DNA of 64,000 nt from Bradyrhizobium sp. sBnM-33. GTDB taxonomy: Bacteria > Pseudomonadota > Alphaproteobacteria > Rhizobiales > Xanthobacteraceae. Under the pieces are notes generated by a model, which had not been told where the DNA came from, did not search any database, and worked only from the letters and a program-made list of their open reading frames with translations. Each line of letters opens with the position of its first letter. Position 1 is the first letter of the stretch. Location: positions 1,922,001 to 1,986,000 of the forward strand of contig NZ_CP136624.1 in the NCBI RefSeq assembly GCF_032917945.1, in the 5' to 3' direction. Made by a program: the position numbers and the translations under genes. Below, in pieces: positions 1 through 8,991 of the stretch.

Positions 1-1103
1 CCGTTTGATCGTGCGAAGATTGGCGTCGGAGCAGTAGCCGGCGTCGGCCGATACTTCGTCGGGATTGGTCCCCAGATTGGCCCTGATCCCGTCGAGCAAC
101 GGCGCCAGTTGCGCCTGATCGAGGAACTGGTCAGCGTCTGCGCCACGATGATCTGATGGGCACCATCGACCGCGGCCTGGGCGTTGTAGCCCTGGATGTA
201 ACCGTCCTTGGTCTTCAGAATGCGGCTTTCCGGGTCGGTGAAATTGCGTTGCGCCTTGCCGTCGGGCTCCGTGTTCGGCGGCGCGGACGTCTTGCCGTTC
301 TTTTTGCCCCCTTCGGCGATGCGGCGCTCCTCGGCTTCGGCCCGCGCCTTGCGCTCCGCCTCGGCTGCGGCCTTGGCTTCGGCCTCCAGCGCGGCCTTGG
401 CCTCGCGGATCTTCTCAAGCCGCTTCTGCTTGTCGGCCACCCAATCGGGCATCTCGTCGCCGCGCTTGTCGCCGTAGAGCTTATCCTCCTGCGCATCGGC
501 GGCCTCCGCCGCCTTGAGCCAGCGGTCGACCTCCGCTGCAAGCTCCGCTTCCCGCTTCTTCATGCGATCATAGCTCATCGCCTTGTGCTTGGACGCGTTC
601 GCCTTTATCTTGGTGCCGTCAAGCGCCACGTGCCCGAGCTTCACCAACCCGGCCTTCTCGGCCAGCTTCAACACCTGCACGAACAGGTCGGCCAGCGCCT
701 TAAGATGCCGCCGCCGGAACTCCGAGATCGTGCGGAAGTCCGCCGGGTCGCCGGCCACGATCATCATGAAATCCGCCCGCTCCACCGCCGCCCTGGCGAT
801 CCGCCGCGACGAGTAGATGCCGCTCGCATAGCCGTGTAGAAGCAGCGCCGTCATCATCCGCGGATCAAACGGCGGCTGACCCAGCCCGCTCCGGTAGCTG
901 CCTAGGATCGCCGATAGATCAAGGCTTTCCTTGACCAGCGACACGATCAACCGCGAAACGTGGTCCTGCGGCACATAGTCCTGCACGCTCGGCGGCAGAA
1001 GCTGGACCTCGTCGATCTTCCAGGGGCGAAATTCCTTGCTCATGGCCACGCAAGAATCAGACTCGCACCCTCTTGACCAGTCACTACTCAGACAGGCTCC
1101 TAG
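1..1103 (-). pseudogene. IS1182-family transposase, partial and frameshifted
   Basis: Nearly base-identical to the complete IS1182-type element at 20547-22006, but it runs off the left window edge. Reading on the minus strand, the frame opens near 1043. Near 119 it lacks four bases (GCTC) that the complete copy has, which shifts the frame, so this copy cannot make a full transposase. The terminal inverted repeat GACAGGCTCCTAG (1091-1103) marks the outer end of the element and abuts the hipA stop codon. The family is a DDE transposase of about 460 residues. High confidence in identity; the rest of the element is outside the window. Confidence 0.9.
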
Positions 1104-2422
1104 GGCACTTTCAATGAACTCAGGCGCTGCATAGCCGCGGTTTTCACCGAATTATGGATTGCCTCGGGAAAGCCCTCTGGCAGCTCGCTTTCAATTTTGC
1201 CGAGCGCAGCTTCAGCGGTAAAGGCGACACGTTCGATTGATTCCTGAACAAGCTTTTTCGGTACGCCCGCCGCTTCGCTTGTCTGCAAGAAATGCCGGCC
1301 GTCTACTTCGGCAATCCTGTATTGATTGTTTGTCCCTACCGACATTGCGAGCTTCATCTGCTTGCGCCGAATTTGACCGGTGTCCAGACTCGGCTGTGCC
1401 GTGAGCACGTCGTAAAGCGGTGTCAGATGGTAGCGGCCGCCGGGCGTGATGAAGATGCTGAAATTCTTCGCATGGCCATCGGTCGCGCCAATCAGCCAAA
1501 AGAAGATTTGCGCTCTGAGCAGCGTCGCCTGATCATCAGCGGGCGTGTCACTGCCTTTGAGCAGATCAAGAAGCTTCACCATGCCGGGACCGCCATCGCT
1601 CTGGTATTTGCGCGTCGGCGGGACCGACAGTGCCTGACAGCAGTCCTCCTGCGGCAGGCGGAGCAGGCGGCCATCCTTCGTCCACCGCCGGTCGAAGCGC
1701 TCGATGACGAGCGCCGTGGTCTTACCGAAAGTCGCAATCTCGGCATGGTTCACCGGCAAGCCGGAAGCGGCGGCAAGTCTCAGGCAGTAGTATTCATTCT
1801 CAACGCTGTTCGAAAGGTCGATGCCGTTGGGCAGTTCCCCGATCTGCGTCTTGAAAATATGGGTCGTCGGCGTGGTGCCGTGCGGCTTGAGCCACTTGCC
1901 GCCGTGCCGCAGCAGCGCCGTTTTCTCCTGCGCTCCTGCCACGGAAATCCGGAAAAGATCGTCGCGCGTAAGCCCGAGCGGAGTCTGGGCAAGCCCGTTG
2001 AGGAGCTTTTCAATCGCTTCGTCATCGACGGCATCGCCGGCGATGGTGCGACCATCGCGATCATCATCATGGTGATCATCATCATCGTCGGCGACGAATT
2101 GCAGGGCGCCGACGCAATCCCTGCCGATAGCAGCGAGCAGGCTGTAGGCGTCGGTCCCGGCGGCGCCGACCCTTTGCGCTACCCGGCGACGGAGCGCGTC
2201 GGAGTCGGGTAGCAGATTGTCGAAGACGGCCGTGACGGCTTCGCCACGGAAGACATCCTCCCGCAGCGGGAGCGAGAGCGAGACGGGCAGGGCATGTTCC
2301 CATCCGAGCCAGTCAGCCTCGTACCGGAATTCAATAGCGCCAGTCGCCGCCTTGCTCATCAGGCCGACGAGGCGGTTGTTGAGGAGCACGCGCAGCGGCT
2401 CATGGCGGCGACGCCGGGGCAT
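1100..2422 (-). CDS. hipA: HipA-like serine/threonine kinase toxin
   Basis: 440 residues, the usual HipA length. HipA toxins phosphorylate a translation target (GltX in E. coli) and cause growth arrest; HipB neutralises them. Visible motifs are the N-terminal HipA domain, the P-loop-like SVAGAQEKTALL near residue 160, the catalytic GATDGHAKNFSIF near 320, and a metal-binding LTPLYDV. An unusual Asp/His-rich stretch lies at about residues 112-124. The start ATG shares one base with the hipB stop (TGATG), so the two are translationally coupled. The stop codon TAG (1100-1102) lies inside the CTAG at the end of the neighbouring IS1182 element, so the last residues may be altered by the insertion. 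Confidence 0.9.
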   Translation of the reverse strand: MPRRRRHEPLRVLLNNRLVGLMSKAATGAIEFRYEADWLGWEHALPVSLSLPLREDVFRGEAVTAVFDNLLPDSDALRRRVAQRVGAAGTDAYSLLAAIGRDCVGALQFVADDDDDHHDDDRDGRTIAGDAVDDEAIEKLLNGLAQTPLGLTRDDLFRISVAGAQEKTALLRHGGKWLKPHGTTPTTHIFKTQIGELPNGIDLSNSVENEYYCLRLAAASGLPVNHAEIATFGKTTALVIERFDRRWTKDGRLLRLPQEDCCQALSVPPTRKYQSDGGPGMVKLLDLLKGSDTPADDQATLLRAQIFFWLIGATDGHAKNFSIFITPGGRYHLTPLYDVLTAQPSLDTGQIRRKQMKLAMSVGTNNQYRIAEVDGRHFLQTSEAAGVPKKLVQESIERVAFTAEAALGKIESELPEGFPEAIHNSVKTAAMQRLSSLKVP

Positions 2423-2673
2423 CAGAAAATGTCCTCAAGGTCGGCGGCTGTGCCTTTGGTGCGCGGGACGATCCGGAACTCAAGGTCTAGGGCCGCGAGT
2501 ACCGCAAGGATGGTTTCAAGCTTGGCTGCCGGATTGCCAGTTTCGATGAGCGAGATTGTCTCCTGCCGCAGGCCCGCTCGCGCGCCGACCTGCGACTGGC
2601 TAAGCCCCCGCTTCTTACGAGTGCGGCGGATCAGGTTGCCGATCTGGTTCGGTGTGCGGGCAAGGCCGGTCAT
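2422..2673 (-). CDS. hipB: HipB-like HTH antitoxin
   Basis: 83 residues with a Cro/C1-type helix-turn-helix (about residues 10-60: IRRTRKKRGLSQSQVG, then AGLRQETISLIETG). It is the cognate antitoxin and autorepressor of the downstream hipA. The gene pair is in the standard hipB-hipA order on the minus strand and overlaps by one base. Inverted repeats in the 2674-2787 intergenic region are plausible HipB operators. Confidence 0.9.
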   Translation of the reverse strand: MTGLARTPNQIGNLIRRTRKKRGLSQSQVGARAGLRQETISLIETGNPAAKLETILAVLAALDLEFRIVPRTKGTAADLEDIF

Positions 2674-2729
2674 TTCTTACTCCGACCTAGTATGTGCTAA
2701 ATCCGATAAAAGCGTAATATAGCAAATGG

Positions 2730-2750
2730 CGCATAAATGGACATTATGCG
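2730..2750. promoter_or_regulatory. Candidate HipB operator (inverted repeat)
   Basis: CGCATAA (2730-2736) and TTATGCG (2744-2750) form a perfect 7-bp inverted repeat with a 7-bp spacer. An outer pair, CCGATAAA (2703-2710) and TTTATCGG (2770-2777), brackets it. The site lies 57 bp upstream of hipB, where HipB-type autorepressors bind. It could also influence the divergent gene at 2788. Binding is inferred from symmetry and position only. Confidence 0.5.
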
Positions 2751-2787
2751 TTGAACTGCATAAAACACGTTTATCGGAATTAAGGCT

Positions 2788-3288
2788 ATGACTTCCCTTA
2801 CAGCGATCGCGTTAGTTGTTGGACTTGGGGTGACTTTGCCACTTTACGCCGGAATGGAAGCGACAATCAGGGAGCACCTTGAGCGCCTTGCTAGAGGCGA
2901 GAGGGTGCCGATGATTGCTATCGGATGTTTTACCGAGATTCAGTTCGCTGCGATCAATGAGGGGCGAGCTGCAATGGAATTACATCTCTTGGAGCAAAAC
3001 GAGATTCTATTCATGGGTAGGCATTTGTATGCCAGCCGCTCTAAAGATGGCTACCAAATAGATGACATCCTCAAGCAGATCATGAGTGCGCTTTGCGACG
3101 ACGCGATAGCTCACTTGGACACATTCGTATCATACGTACAGAACCCGAATACTCGGGATGACGGCTATGGAAACCAGGTGAGTGATCGGGCCGTTTTCGA
3201 AATGACGGCGCGAAAACCACGAGCGGAACTCTATTCGGTAATGCCCAAGGGAGATACGATAAAGCCCAACAAAAAAGGCCGCCGGTGA
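2788..3288 (+). CDS. Hypothetical protein divergent from hipBA
   Basis: 166 residues if read from 2788; family not recognised. The first 22 residues are hydrophobic, and an alternative ATG at about 2854 (MEATIREHLERL) would remove them and give about 144 residues. The body is mixed alpha/beta with an acidic middle and a basic lysine-rich tail (NKKGRR). It shares an upstream region with hipBA and has no clear operon partner. Confidence 0.55.
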   Translation: MTSLTAIALVVGLGVTLPLYAGMEATIREHLERLARGERVPMIAIGCFTEIQFAAINEGRAAMELHLLEQNEILFMGRHLYASRSKDGYQIDDILKQIMSALCDDAIAHLDTFVSYVQNPNTRDDGYGNQVSDRAVFEMTARKPRAELYSVMPKGDTIKPNKKGRR

Positions 3289-3746
3289 GGCAGCCCTTCC
3301 TGTGAAGCGATCTCGGGTAACTAGTTATCCGACGCCCTCGCTTCAGTGCCGGAAGATAGTCCATCCCTCCGAATTGTCAACATTAACTTCGAACCGGCGT
3401 ACACTAACGCGGCTAAGTCCCTGTTGTTCCGGAACTTTTCAAAAACTACGAAACGGCATTAAGTGATCTATGGCCCGCTGAAGGGGCGGTTAACTCCACG
3501 GTTGATTGCCCCTCTTTGCAGGTTCCTACAAAGATACCTACACGGGAACGCGCGGCGCTCCGCTAGCCCTCACGTTACGTGCGCCGAGTTCTGACGAGTT
3601 TGCCGCTTTGGGCGGCTATGGGGAACTCCGAGCCTGCCGGCTGCCCCATACATCGCGGCGCGGCCACCTCTCACGCCACCTTAGATAAGCGCTCGGGGTC
3701 GGAACACAATCCACAAATTCAAAAATCGGCTACTATGGTTTTCGAA
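3289..3746. other. Intergenic, no gene recognised
   Basis: About 460 bp between the hypothetical gene and the IS481 element. Only short open frames without a plausible ribosome site or family resemblance are present. No RNA gene was recognised. Confidence 0.5.
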
Positions 3747-4775
3747 CTAGGGTGTTTAGTCCCGAGCTTTGATGGTGCATTCTTATCGCACGATTCGAAG
3801 GATGCGCTATGGGACAAGTTTTACACGGCTGCGCCACCACGACGGAGGCAGTCCGTCGAGCAATACAGAATAGTCAAGAGAGCCTGAGGGCGCTCGCCAA
3901 GCGCTACGGGATCAACCAGAAGACCGTCGCGAAGTGGAAGGAGCGCGAGACTGTCGCCGATCTCCCGACAGGCCCGAAGGAAGCCAAATCGACCGTGCTT
4001 TCCATCGAGGAGGAGGCGATCATCGTCGCTTTCCGGCGGCATACGCTATTGCCGCTCGATGATTGCCTCTATGCGCTCCAGCCGACCATCCCGCATCTGA
4101 CGCGATCATCCCTGCATCGCTGTCTCCAGCGCCACGGCATCAGCCGATTGCCGGAGGTCGAAGGCAGCAAGCCTCCGAAGAAAAAGTTCAAGGCTTACCC
4201 GATCGGTTATTTCCACATCGACATTGCTGAGCTCCAGACCGCTGAAGGCAAGCTCTACCTCTACGTCGCCATCGATCGCACCAGCAAGTTCGCCTTCGTG
4301 CAACTGGTCAGGAAGACGGGAAGGACCTCCGCCGCGGCCTTCCTCGAAGCTCTGATTGCGGCTGTCCCCTACAAGATCCACACGGTTCTCACCGACAATG
4401 GGATCCAGTTCACTTTCCCGCCGCGCTACGCAGACGGCCCGACGGCAAGATACGTGACACATATGTTCGATATGCGCTGCCAAGAGAATGGCATCGAACA
4501 TCGGCTAACCAAGATCAAGCATCCCTGGACCAATGGCCAGGTCGAGCGCATGAACCGCACGATCAAGGAAGCGACCGTCCAACGCTACCATTACGATCGA
4601 CACGATCAGCTCGAAGCACACCTTGCCGACTTCATTAACGCCTACAACTGCGCTCGGCGGCTGAAGACCCTGAAGGGTCTCACGCCCTACGAATACATCT
4701 GCAAATGCTGGACTTCCCAGCCAGAACGATTCAAACTTAATCCGCTCCAGAAAATGCCGGGACTAAACACCTAGG
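3747..4775 (+). mobile_element. IS481-family insertion sequence, complete
   Basis: The 13-bp inverted repeats GTGTTTAGTCCCG (3752-3764) and CGGGACTAAACAC (4758-4770) bound one transposase gene. The flanks carry CTAGG on both sides (3747-3751 and 4771-4775), a 5-bp target duplication (or 4-bp CTAG). With intact ends and an intact gene, the element looks recent and potentially active. Confidence 0.9.
3809..4774 (+). CDS. IS481-family transposase
   Basis: 321 residues: an N-terminal helix-turn-helix (residues 15-55, ALAKRYGINQKTVAKWKER) followed by an rve/DDE integrase core. The catalytic acids are visible in FHIDIAEL, VLTDNG and QVERMNRTIKEA. The frame is intact. The stop codon falls in the right-hand CTAG flank, as at several other IS genes in this window. 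Confidence 0.93.
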   Translation: MGQVLHGCATTTEAVRRAIQNSQESLRALAKRYGINQKTVAKWKERETVADLPTGPKEAKSTVLSIEEEAIIVAFRRHTLLPLDDCLYALQPTIPHLTRSSLHRCLQRHGISRLPEVEGSKPPKKKFKAYPIGYFHIDIAELQTAEGKLYLYVAIDRTSKFAFVQLVRKTGRTSAAAFLEALIAAVPYKIHTVLTDNGIQFTFPPRYADGPTARYVTHMFDMRCQENGIEHRLTKIKHPWTNGQVERMNRTIKEATVQRYHYDRHDQLEAHLADFINAYNCARRLKTLKGLTPYEYICKCWTSQPERFKLNPLQKMPGLNT

Positions 4776-4950
4776 CCACTGAGGTCGGAAACCGGCCATT
4801 ACCCGAGATTGTTTAGAACATACTATGAACATAACGTCTTGGGCTGCAACTTGCTCGCGATACGAGTGGAAACATCTCTCGGCAGGTCACGAGTTTGAGG
4901 TCGGCTTGATCCATCCTCTGGGATGAAGGCGGTCCAGGGAGCAGCGTTCA

Positions 4951-5745
4951 TTGTCCTTGTTCCGCCATTTGCACGGCAACGCGTTTCTGGTGTTTTCGAG
5001 GACCACGCACCTTTACGCGGCCTGCCTGCTGGATTTGCACGAACGGTTCTTCACGGGGGCCCCGGCATTCCCGACGCCGCGCCGGGTCGTGCACGCGATC
5101 TACGATGTCATGCGCGCCAATCCTTCGCTGTGGAACGAGGGCGACAATTTCGGCGGGCTGCCGGACGTGATCTCGGCGGGCCGCCGCCGGATCCGTAAAG
5201 CCGACCCTCGCTTTCGCATCCGAGAAAGGCGACAAGGCGCTCGGCTTGGCCCGACAACTCAACTCGCGCCTGGTCGATTGGGGAGGGCTCGAGGAAGAGG
5301 AATACGGCCTGCGGGTCACCGTCGACATGGCGATGGGACCCTTGCTGGTGATCCAGCGACTGGCGAGCCTGAACAAGGACCTCTCCCAAAGATTCGGCGG
5401 CCTGATCGTCCAGATTCGTCTGAACCTCGAGGCGATGGAGAAGCTCACGCCCGAGGTGACCGATCGCAAGCAGCGCGAAGCCGCGCTCGCGGTGCGTGGG
5501 GCGCGCAACCAGGCCGACCAGTTCACCAAGAGCCTTCGGGCGATCCTCGCCGACCTCAAGCGGATCAGGCGGACGGTCATGGAGTCGAAGACGCTCGGTA
5601 CCCGCCTGGAGGCCTTCTTCGAGGAATTCGTCGATCAGCTCCCGCTGAAGGATTTCGAGTCCATCCTGGCGGTGAACCATCCCTACCGTTTCCGCGACGC
5701 CATCGTCGACCTGGCGCTCAGGATCTCCTACACGCCGGACACCCT
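4951..5745 (+). pseudogene. Wadjet JetA-like (DUF5716) protein, frameshifted remnant
   Basis: From a TTG at 4951 the frame reads MSLFRHLHGNAFLVF, then LYAACLLDLHERFF, as JetA N-termini do. Near 5180-5190 the reading frame shifts; the continuation contains WGGLEEEEYGLRVTVDMAMG and, near the end, DFESILAVNHPYRFRDAIV, both typical of the JetA family. JetA is the kleisin-like subunit of the JetABCD (Wadjet) plasmid-defence SMC complex. The homologous part stops at about 5745 (SYTPD), and no jetB, jetC or jetD follows, so it is a dead, truncated leftover. Family assignment is from recalled sequence features and has not been searched. Confidence 0.6.
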
Positions 5746-6041
5746 TGTTTTGAAGCTCCAAAAATTAAAGTTATGCCTGCAGCACAATGGTTTCTTGAAT
5801 TTCGTGCCAACTGATCTTTCGGAATTTGTATGGAATTTTTGCAGACGGTTAACCGTTTCTTAACGGGACAGTTCGGCCGATAGGCCGCCAAGCCATAGGA
5901 AGCACGCCAGTGCGTCGGCCGCCGCCGGGCGTCAGTGGTCCGGGCCATGGCGTTTCACGAGACGGGCGCGGCTGGCCCGCCTTGGCGTCGGCCGTCAGCG
6001 CTGCCGCCGTGCATGGAACGGATTTCGCCCGAAAATATTGA
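5746..6041. other. Intergenic, no gene recognised
   Basis: Follows the JetA remnant and precedes the toxin-antitoxin control region. No convincing reading frame or RNA structure seen. Confidence 0.45.
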
Positions 6042-6065
6042 ACCTAGGTCAAGAAAACTTGACCT
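6042..6065. promoter_or_regulatory. Candidate antitoxin operator upstream of the MqsRA-like pair
   Basis: AGGTCAAG-AAAA-CTTGACCT is a perfect 8-bp inverted repeat at 6046-6065. It overlaps AACCTAGGT at 6042-6049, which resembles the AACCT...AGGTT site of MqsA. A TTGACA-like -35 element follows at 6158-6163, before the toxin gene at 6222. Operator function is inferred from symmetry and position. Confidence 0.45.
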
Positions 6066-6221
6066 ATTGTCAATCAATTTGGCGGCCCTATATCCAGATA
6101 TGTTGCTGAAGTGCCACGTTTTGTCTGTTAAGATGCCACGGTAAGGCTGGACAAATAACTTGACATTAGATCAACTAAAGCCCATGGAACGCGCGATCAA
6201 CAACAGCTATGGCATTCGCCG

Positions 6222-6515
6222 ATGGCATTTGAGAACGAGGCCGGTCGCCTGCGTAGAATCGCGCGGCGAGGGACGATCTTCTTCACGAACCACGCTGAGA
6301 TTGAGCGCAAGAAAGATGGCATCGAAAAACTCGATGTCGTCAACATGCTTGGGCGATGTACGGTATCATTGGTGGAGGTGAACAAAGAAAACGGAGAAGA
6401 AGAATGGAGGGCAGAAGGGACTGATAACGACGGGAGGAAAATAACGGCTGTAGTCGTGGCTTACGAGGATGTCGCAGAGGTGAAGATCGTCACGACTTGG
6501 GCGAACAAGAAATGA
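6222..6515 (+). CDS. DUF4258/MqsR-like toxin
   Basis: 97-residue basic protein with FFTNHAEIERKKDGI near residue 20 and a C-terminal beta-rich part ending VKIVTTWANKK, consistent with DUF4258/RelE-like RNase toxins. It lies 16 bp before a zinc-finger/HTH gene of the MqsA type, the toxin-first order typical of MqsRA. The operator-like palindrome at 6042-6065 supports an autoregulated toxin-antitoxin operon. Toxic activity is inferred from family and context. Confidence 0.7.
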   Translation: MAFENEAGRLRRIARRGTIFFTNHAEIERKKDGIEKLDVVNMLGRCTVSLVEVNKENGEEEWRAEGTDNDGRKITAVVVAYEDVAEVKIVTTWANKK

Positions 6516-6531
6516 GTGAAAGGGCTGTCAG

Positions 6532-7062
6532 ATGCGTTGCAAATGCAAGAATGGATTGATGGAGAGAAGTGTGAAGCCAGAGCACGTTGAAGACTTGGGC
6601 GGTTTGGTCGTCAAGGTCTTGAATGCTGTTGTCGTGCAGCGCTGCTCTGCTTGCGGCGACGAAATGATTGGCATACCGGACGTCCAGGGATTGGCCCGCG
6701 CTGCTGCAATGGCGCGCGCCCAGAGTCCTGAGCGTTTGACTGGTAAAGAAGTGAGGTTTATCCGGCGCGCGCTGGACATGAAGCAAACCGATTTTGCGGC
6801 AGCAATGGACCTGTCCGCAGAACATGTGTCCCGTTGGGAGAATGACCATAATGGGGTTGGCGGCGCTAGCGAAAAGCTTGTGCGCCACAACGTCTGCGCG
6901 TTGCTGAGTGATGGCGCGTGCGAGTACGACCCTAAAGCCATTGCGAGTATGGTTTTTGTGCCGTTTCCCGAAGGGGGAATTGCACCGATTGAAATGGTCC
7001 GCGTGCGGACCACGCACCGTACAAATGAAGAAGAAGACACGATGTGGAGTGAGGCCGCTTAA
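6532..7062 (+). CDS. MqsA-like antitoxin (zinc finger plus HTH)
   Basis: 176 residues. An N-terminal metal site pairs CKC (residues 3-5) with CSAC near residue 40, as in YgiT/MqsA proteins. A helix-turn-helix follows at about residues 80-130 (LTGKEVRFIRRALDMKQTD ... SAEHVSRWEN). It probably neutralises the upstream toxin and represses the operon. A strong terminator stands downstream at 7194-7221. Confidence 0.8.
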   Translation: MRCKCKNGLMERSVKPEHVEDLGGLVVKVLNAVVVQRCSACGDEMIGIPDVQGLARAAAMARAQSPERLTGKEVRFIRRALDMKQTDFAAAMDLSAEHVSRWENDHNGVGGASEKLVRHNVCALLSDGACEYDPKAIASMVFVPFPEGGIAPIEMVRVRTTHRTNEEEDTMWSEAA

Positions 7063-7193
7063 TTGCGGCCTCTCTCCATAAGCGTAAACTTGCGCCGCAA
7101 GAGGCAGTTAACTTCGGTAAGCGCCCCATCCCAAGCGACTGTCGCGGCGTGCTGCTGCGGCTAGGCGACGCGGCACGCGCTCTATCGACCTCG

Positions 7194-7221
7194 AAGCCCG
7201 GCAACCATGCCGGGCTTTTTG
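7194..7221 (+). terminator. Rho-independent terminator
   Basis: AAGCCCGGCA and TGCCGGGCTT form a GC-rich stem followed by TTTTT. It ends the toxin-antitoxin transcript before the gene at 7255. Confidence 0.85.
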
Positions 7222-7254
7222 CTGTATAGTCGGGTTTGACGGGGAATTCGCGGA

Positions 7255-7746
7255 ATGACTTTCGACCCAATAGAAGCAATCAAGCTCGTTGGCGGAATTG
7301 GCGGCATACTGTCAACGGCATTCCTGATCTATGACCGGCTTTACAAATCGCAGCCGACGATTTTCTTTCAGCCTCACGACGCGACGGCGTGCCTCGTCAT
7401 CAAGAACACCATGACGGAAACCCTGTTCATCGACGCAATCGACGTGTCACCACGCAAATTAAGCTTCGCATTTGGCGACGACCTTCATTCAACCATCGAA
7501 GCCGTCGTCGGCGCAGCATATGACAGCGGCCCCGACCGGAATTCCCTTATCATCGGCCCGCTTTCCGAACGCTATTGCCGGCTCGTCAAACTGACCGGCT
7601 TCGATGAATTGCCGCCAGAGACACCCTTCACGATTCGATGCGCGTGGCGAAACACCCGACGGCCTTCCTACATGAAACAAACGGTTAAGGTTTCCACGAC
7701 AGCGGACGACCTCACCCGACTTCGCAACGACGCAAATAGGGATTGA
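7255..7746 (+). CDS. Hypothetical protein
   Basis: 163 residues, family not recognised. A hydrophobic stretch at residues 8-26 (IKLVGGIGGILSTAFLIY) could anchor it in the membrane. The rest looks like a beta-sandwich soluble domain. ATG start directly after the terminator; no operon partner, and the following sequence is a pseudogene. Confidence 0.6.
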   Translation: MTFDPIEAIKLVGGIGGILSTAFLIYDRLYKSQPTIFFQPHDATACLVIKNTMTETLFIDAIDVSPRKLSFAFGDDLHSTIEAVVGAAYDSGPDRNSLIIGPLSERYCRLVKLTGFDELPPETPFTIRCAWRNTRRPSYMKQTVKVSTTADDLTRLRNDANRD

Positions 7747-7779
7747 CGCGATGGCGGATGCTTCAGGTTGGCTTCCATC

Positions 7780-8351
7780 ATGCCGCGCCTTTCGGTCGAC
7801 ATCGACCTCACGTACCTGCCGGTCAAGCCGCGCGAAAGAATCTTTAACAGAGATCGACGCGGTGAGACGCAAGTTGTGGAGGGGCGATCTTTACGCAGGT
7901 AAGTTGTTGCAGCGCTCAATCGTCAGCATCCGCGCGATTTATTCGGTATCCGCGACCTGCTGGGAAATAAGGTATCAGCGATGATCTGCGCACTGCCTTC
8001 ATTGTCTACATGCTCAGCCATAATCTCCCAATGGCATGAAGTGCTAGGCGGAGCGAAAAGGATATCAGCCAGGAATTTGTGCGCTGCTTCGAAGGTATGA
8101 CTGCCAAGTCCGTTTCGCGAGATGAGCCGCTGGCCGTACGCAAAACGCTGTCGCGGAGATTGTCGGCAACATGCCAGACAGGCATCGGAAATTCCTGATT
8201 TCATTGAGCGCGGCGATGCTGAATGAGATTTGCTCGGGGCGTTCCCGGTGCCCGCGATTTGCCGGCCGTCAAATGGCGAATGCAGAACCTTGACAGCCTG
8301 CCAGCTGAAAAGAGCGCCGCGCTGGATCTTGAGAAGGTCCTGAGCGAATAA
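7780..8351 (+). pseudogene. AbiEii-type nucleotidyltransferase toxin, degraded
   Basis: Conserved blocks are in different frames. MPRLSVDIDLTYLPVK near 7781 carries the nucleotidyltransferase SVDIDLT motif. NRQHPRDLFGIRDLLGN lies near 7920-7970, then DDLRTAFIVYMLSHN near 7990, and LPAVKWRMQNLDSLPAEK up to a TAA at 8349-8351. AbiEii is the toxin of type IV AbiE phage-abortive systems. Several frameshifts and an internal deletion make it non-functional. It is a different subfamily from the remnant at 28134. Confidence 0.75.
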
Positions 8352-8571
8352 CAGAAACCACGCGCGCGGCCAGATGGCTCTGGATCTGCTGCGATCCGAT
8401 TCCTGAACAGCCAAGCGGTGCCTGATCCCACCAAGCTCGTTGGTCCGATGATCGAGCGGCTTCTCGTTTGCGACGGCGCGCGCCGGACTCCCAAGAAGGT
8501 GAGGCGATCCGGTACTTTGCGCGATTTTTGCAAGGCTGATCGCAGGATGATCAATTGATGGTTCTCTTGTC

Positions 8572-8976
8572 ATGAACGAGCGGCGGACGCAGCCGAATAT
8601 CGCCTATGCAATCTGCGGCTTCAACGATATTCCAAGCCAGCGCGCCATGGGCTTCCACCTCATGATCGTCGACGAAGACGGCAGCCACAGGCCGTGGCCC
8701 ATTGTCGTGGTGCGCTGGGGCAAGCGGGTGTTTGCCTATCTTAACAAATGCCCGCACAATGGCGTCAATCTGGACTGGGAATGCAACCAGTTTTTCGATC
8801 CACGCGGCATCCGGCTGATGTGCGGCAAGCACGGCTCGACCTTCGAGCTCGGCACCGGCCGCTGTGTGGACGGCCGGTGCAAGGGCAGCAGTCTCACGCC
8901 GGTCGCGTTGACGGTGCTGGACGGCGATATCTGCGTTACCGGCGTGCGGCTTGTCGAGGAGGATTCCTCTGGCTAA
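8572..8976 (+). CDS. Rieske-type [2Fe-2S] ferredoxin-like protein (copy A)
   Basis: 134 residues with both Rieske ligand boxes: CPHNGVNL near residue 61 and CGKHGSTFELGTGRC near 85, i.e. two Cys and two His for a [2Fe-2S] cluster. Small soluble Rieske proteins occur in rhizobial nif clusters and are presumed electron carriers. It precedes the NifA-controlled module at 8992-10180. A decayed copy with a 55-bp deletion lies at 38031. A weak sigma-54-like element (CTTTGCGCGATTTTTGC near 8515) has TG rather than GG at -24, so its promoter is uncertain. Confidence 0.85.
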   Translation: MNERRTQPNIAYAICGFNDIPSQRAMGFHLMIVDEDGSHRPWPIVVVRWGKRVFAYLNKCPHNGVNLDWECNQFFDPRGIRLMCGKHGSTFELGTGRCVDGRCKGSSLTPVALTVLDGDICVTGVRLVEEDSSG

Positions 8977-8991
8977 AGCTAAAGCCGGCGC

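Noticed and set aside
156..839. Long plus-strand open frames opposite the IS1182 transposase (also at 20857-21627)
   Set aside because: They are antisense to the GC-rich transposase gene, have no family resemblance and appear in both copies only because the element is duplicated.
1292..2212. 306-codon plus-strand frame opposite hipA
   Set aside because: Shadow of hipA: hipA carries all conserved kinase motifs, and this frame has no recognisable domain.
8513..8530. Possible sigma-54 promoter before the Rieske gene
   Set aside because: Spacing fits, but -24 is TG instead of GG in both copies and there is no NifA site upstream; too weak to list as a promoter.
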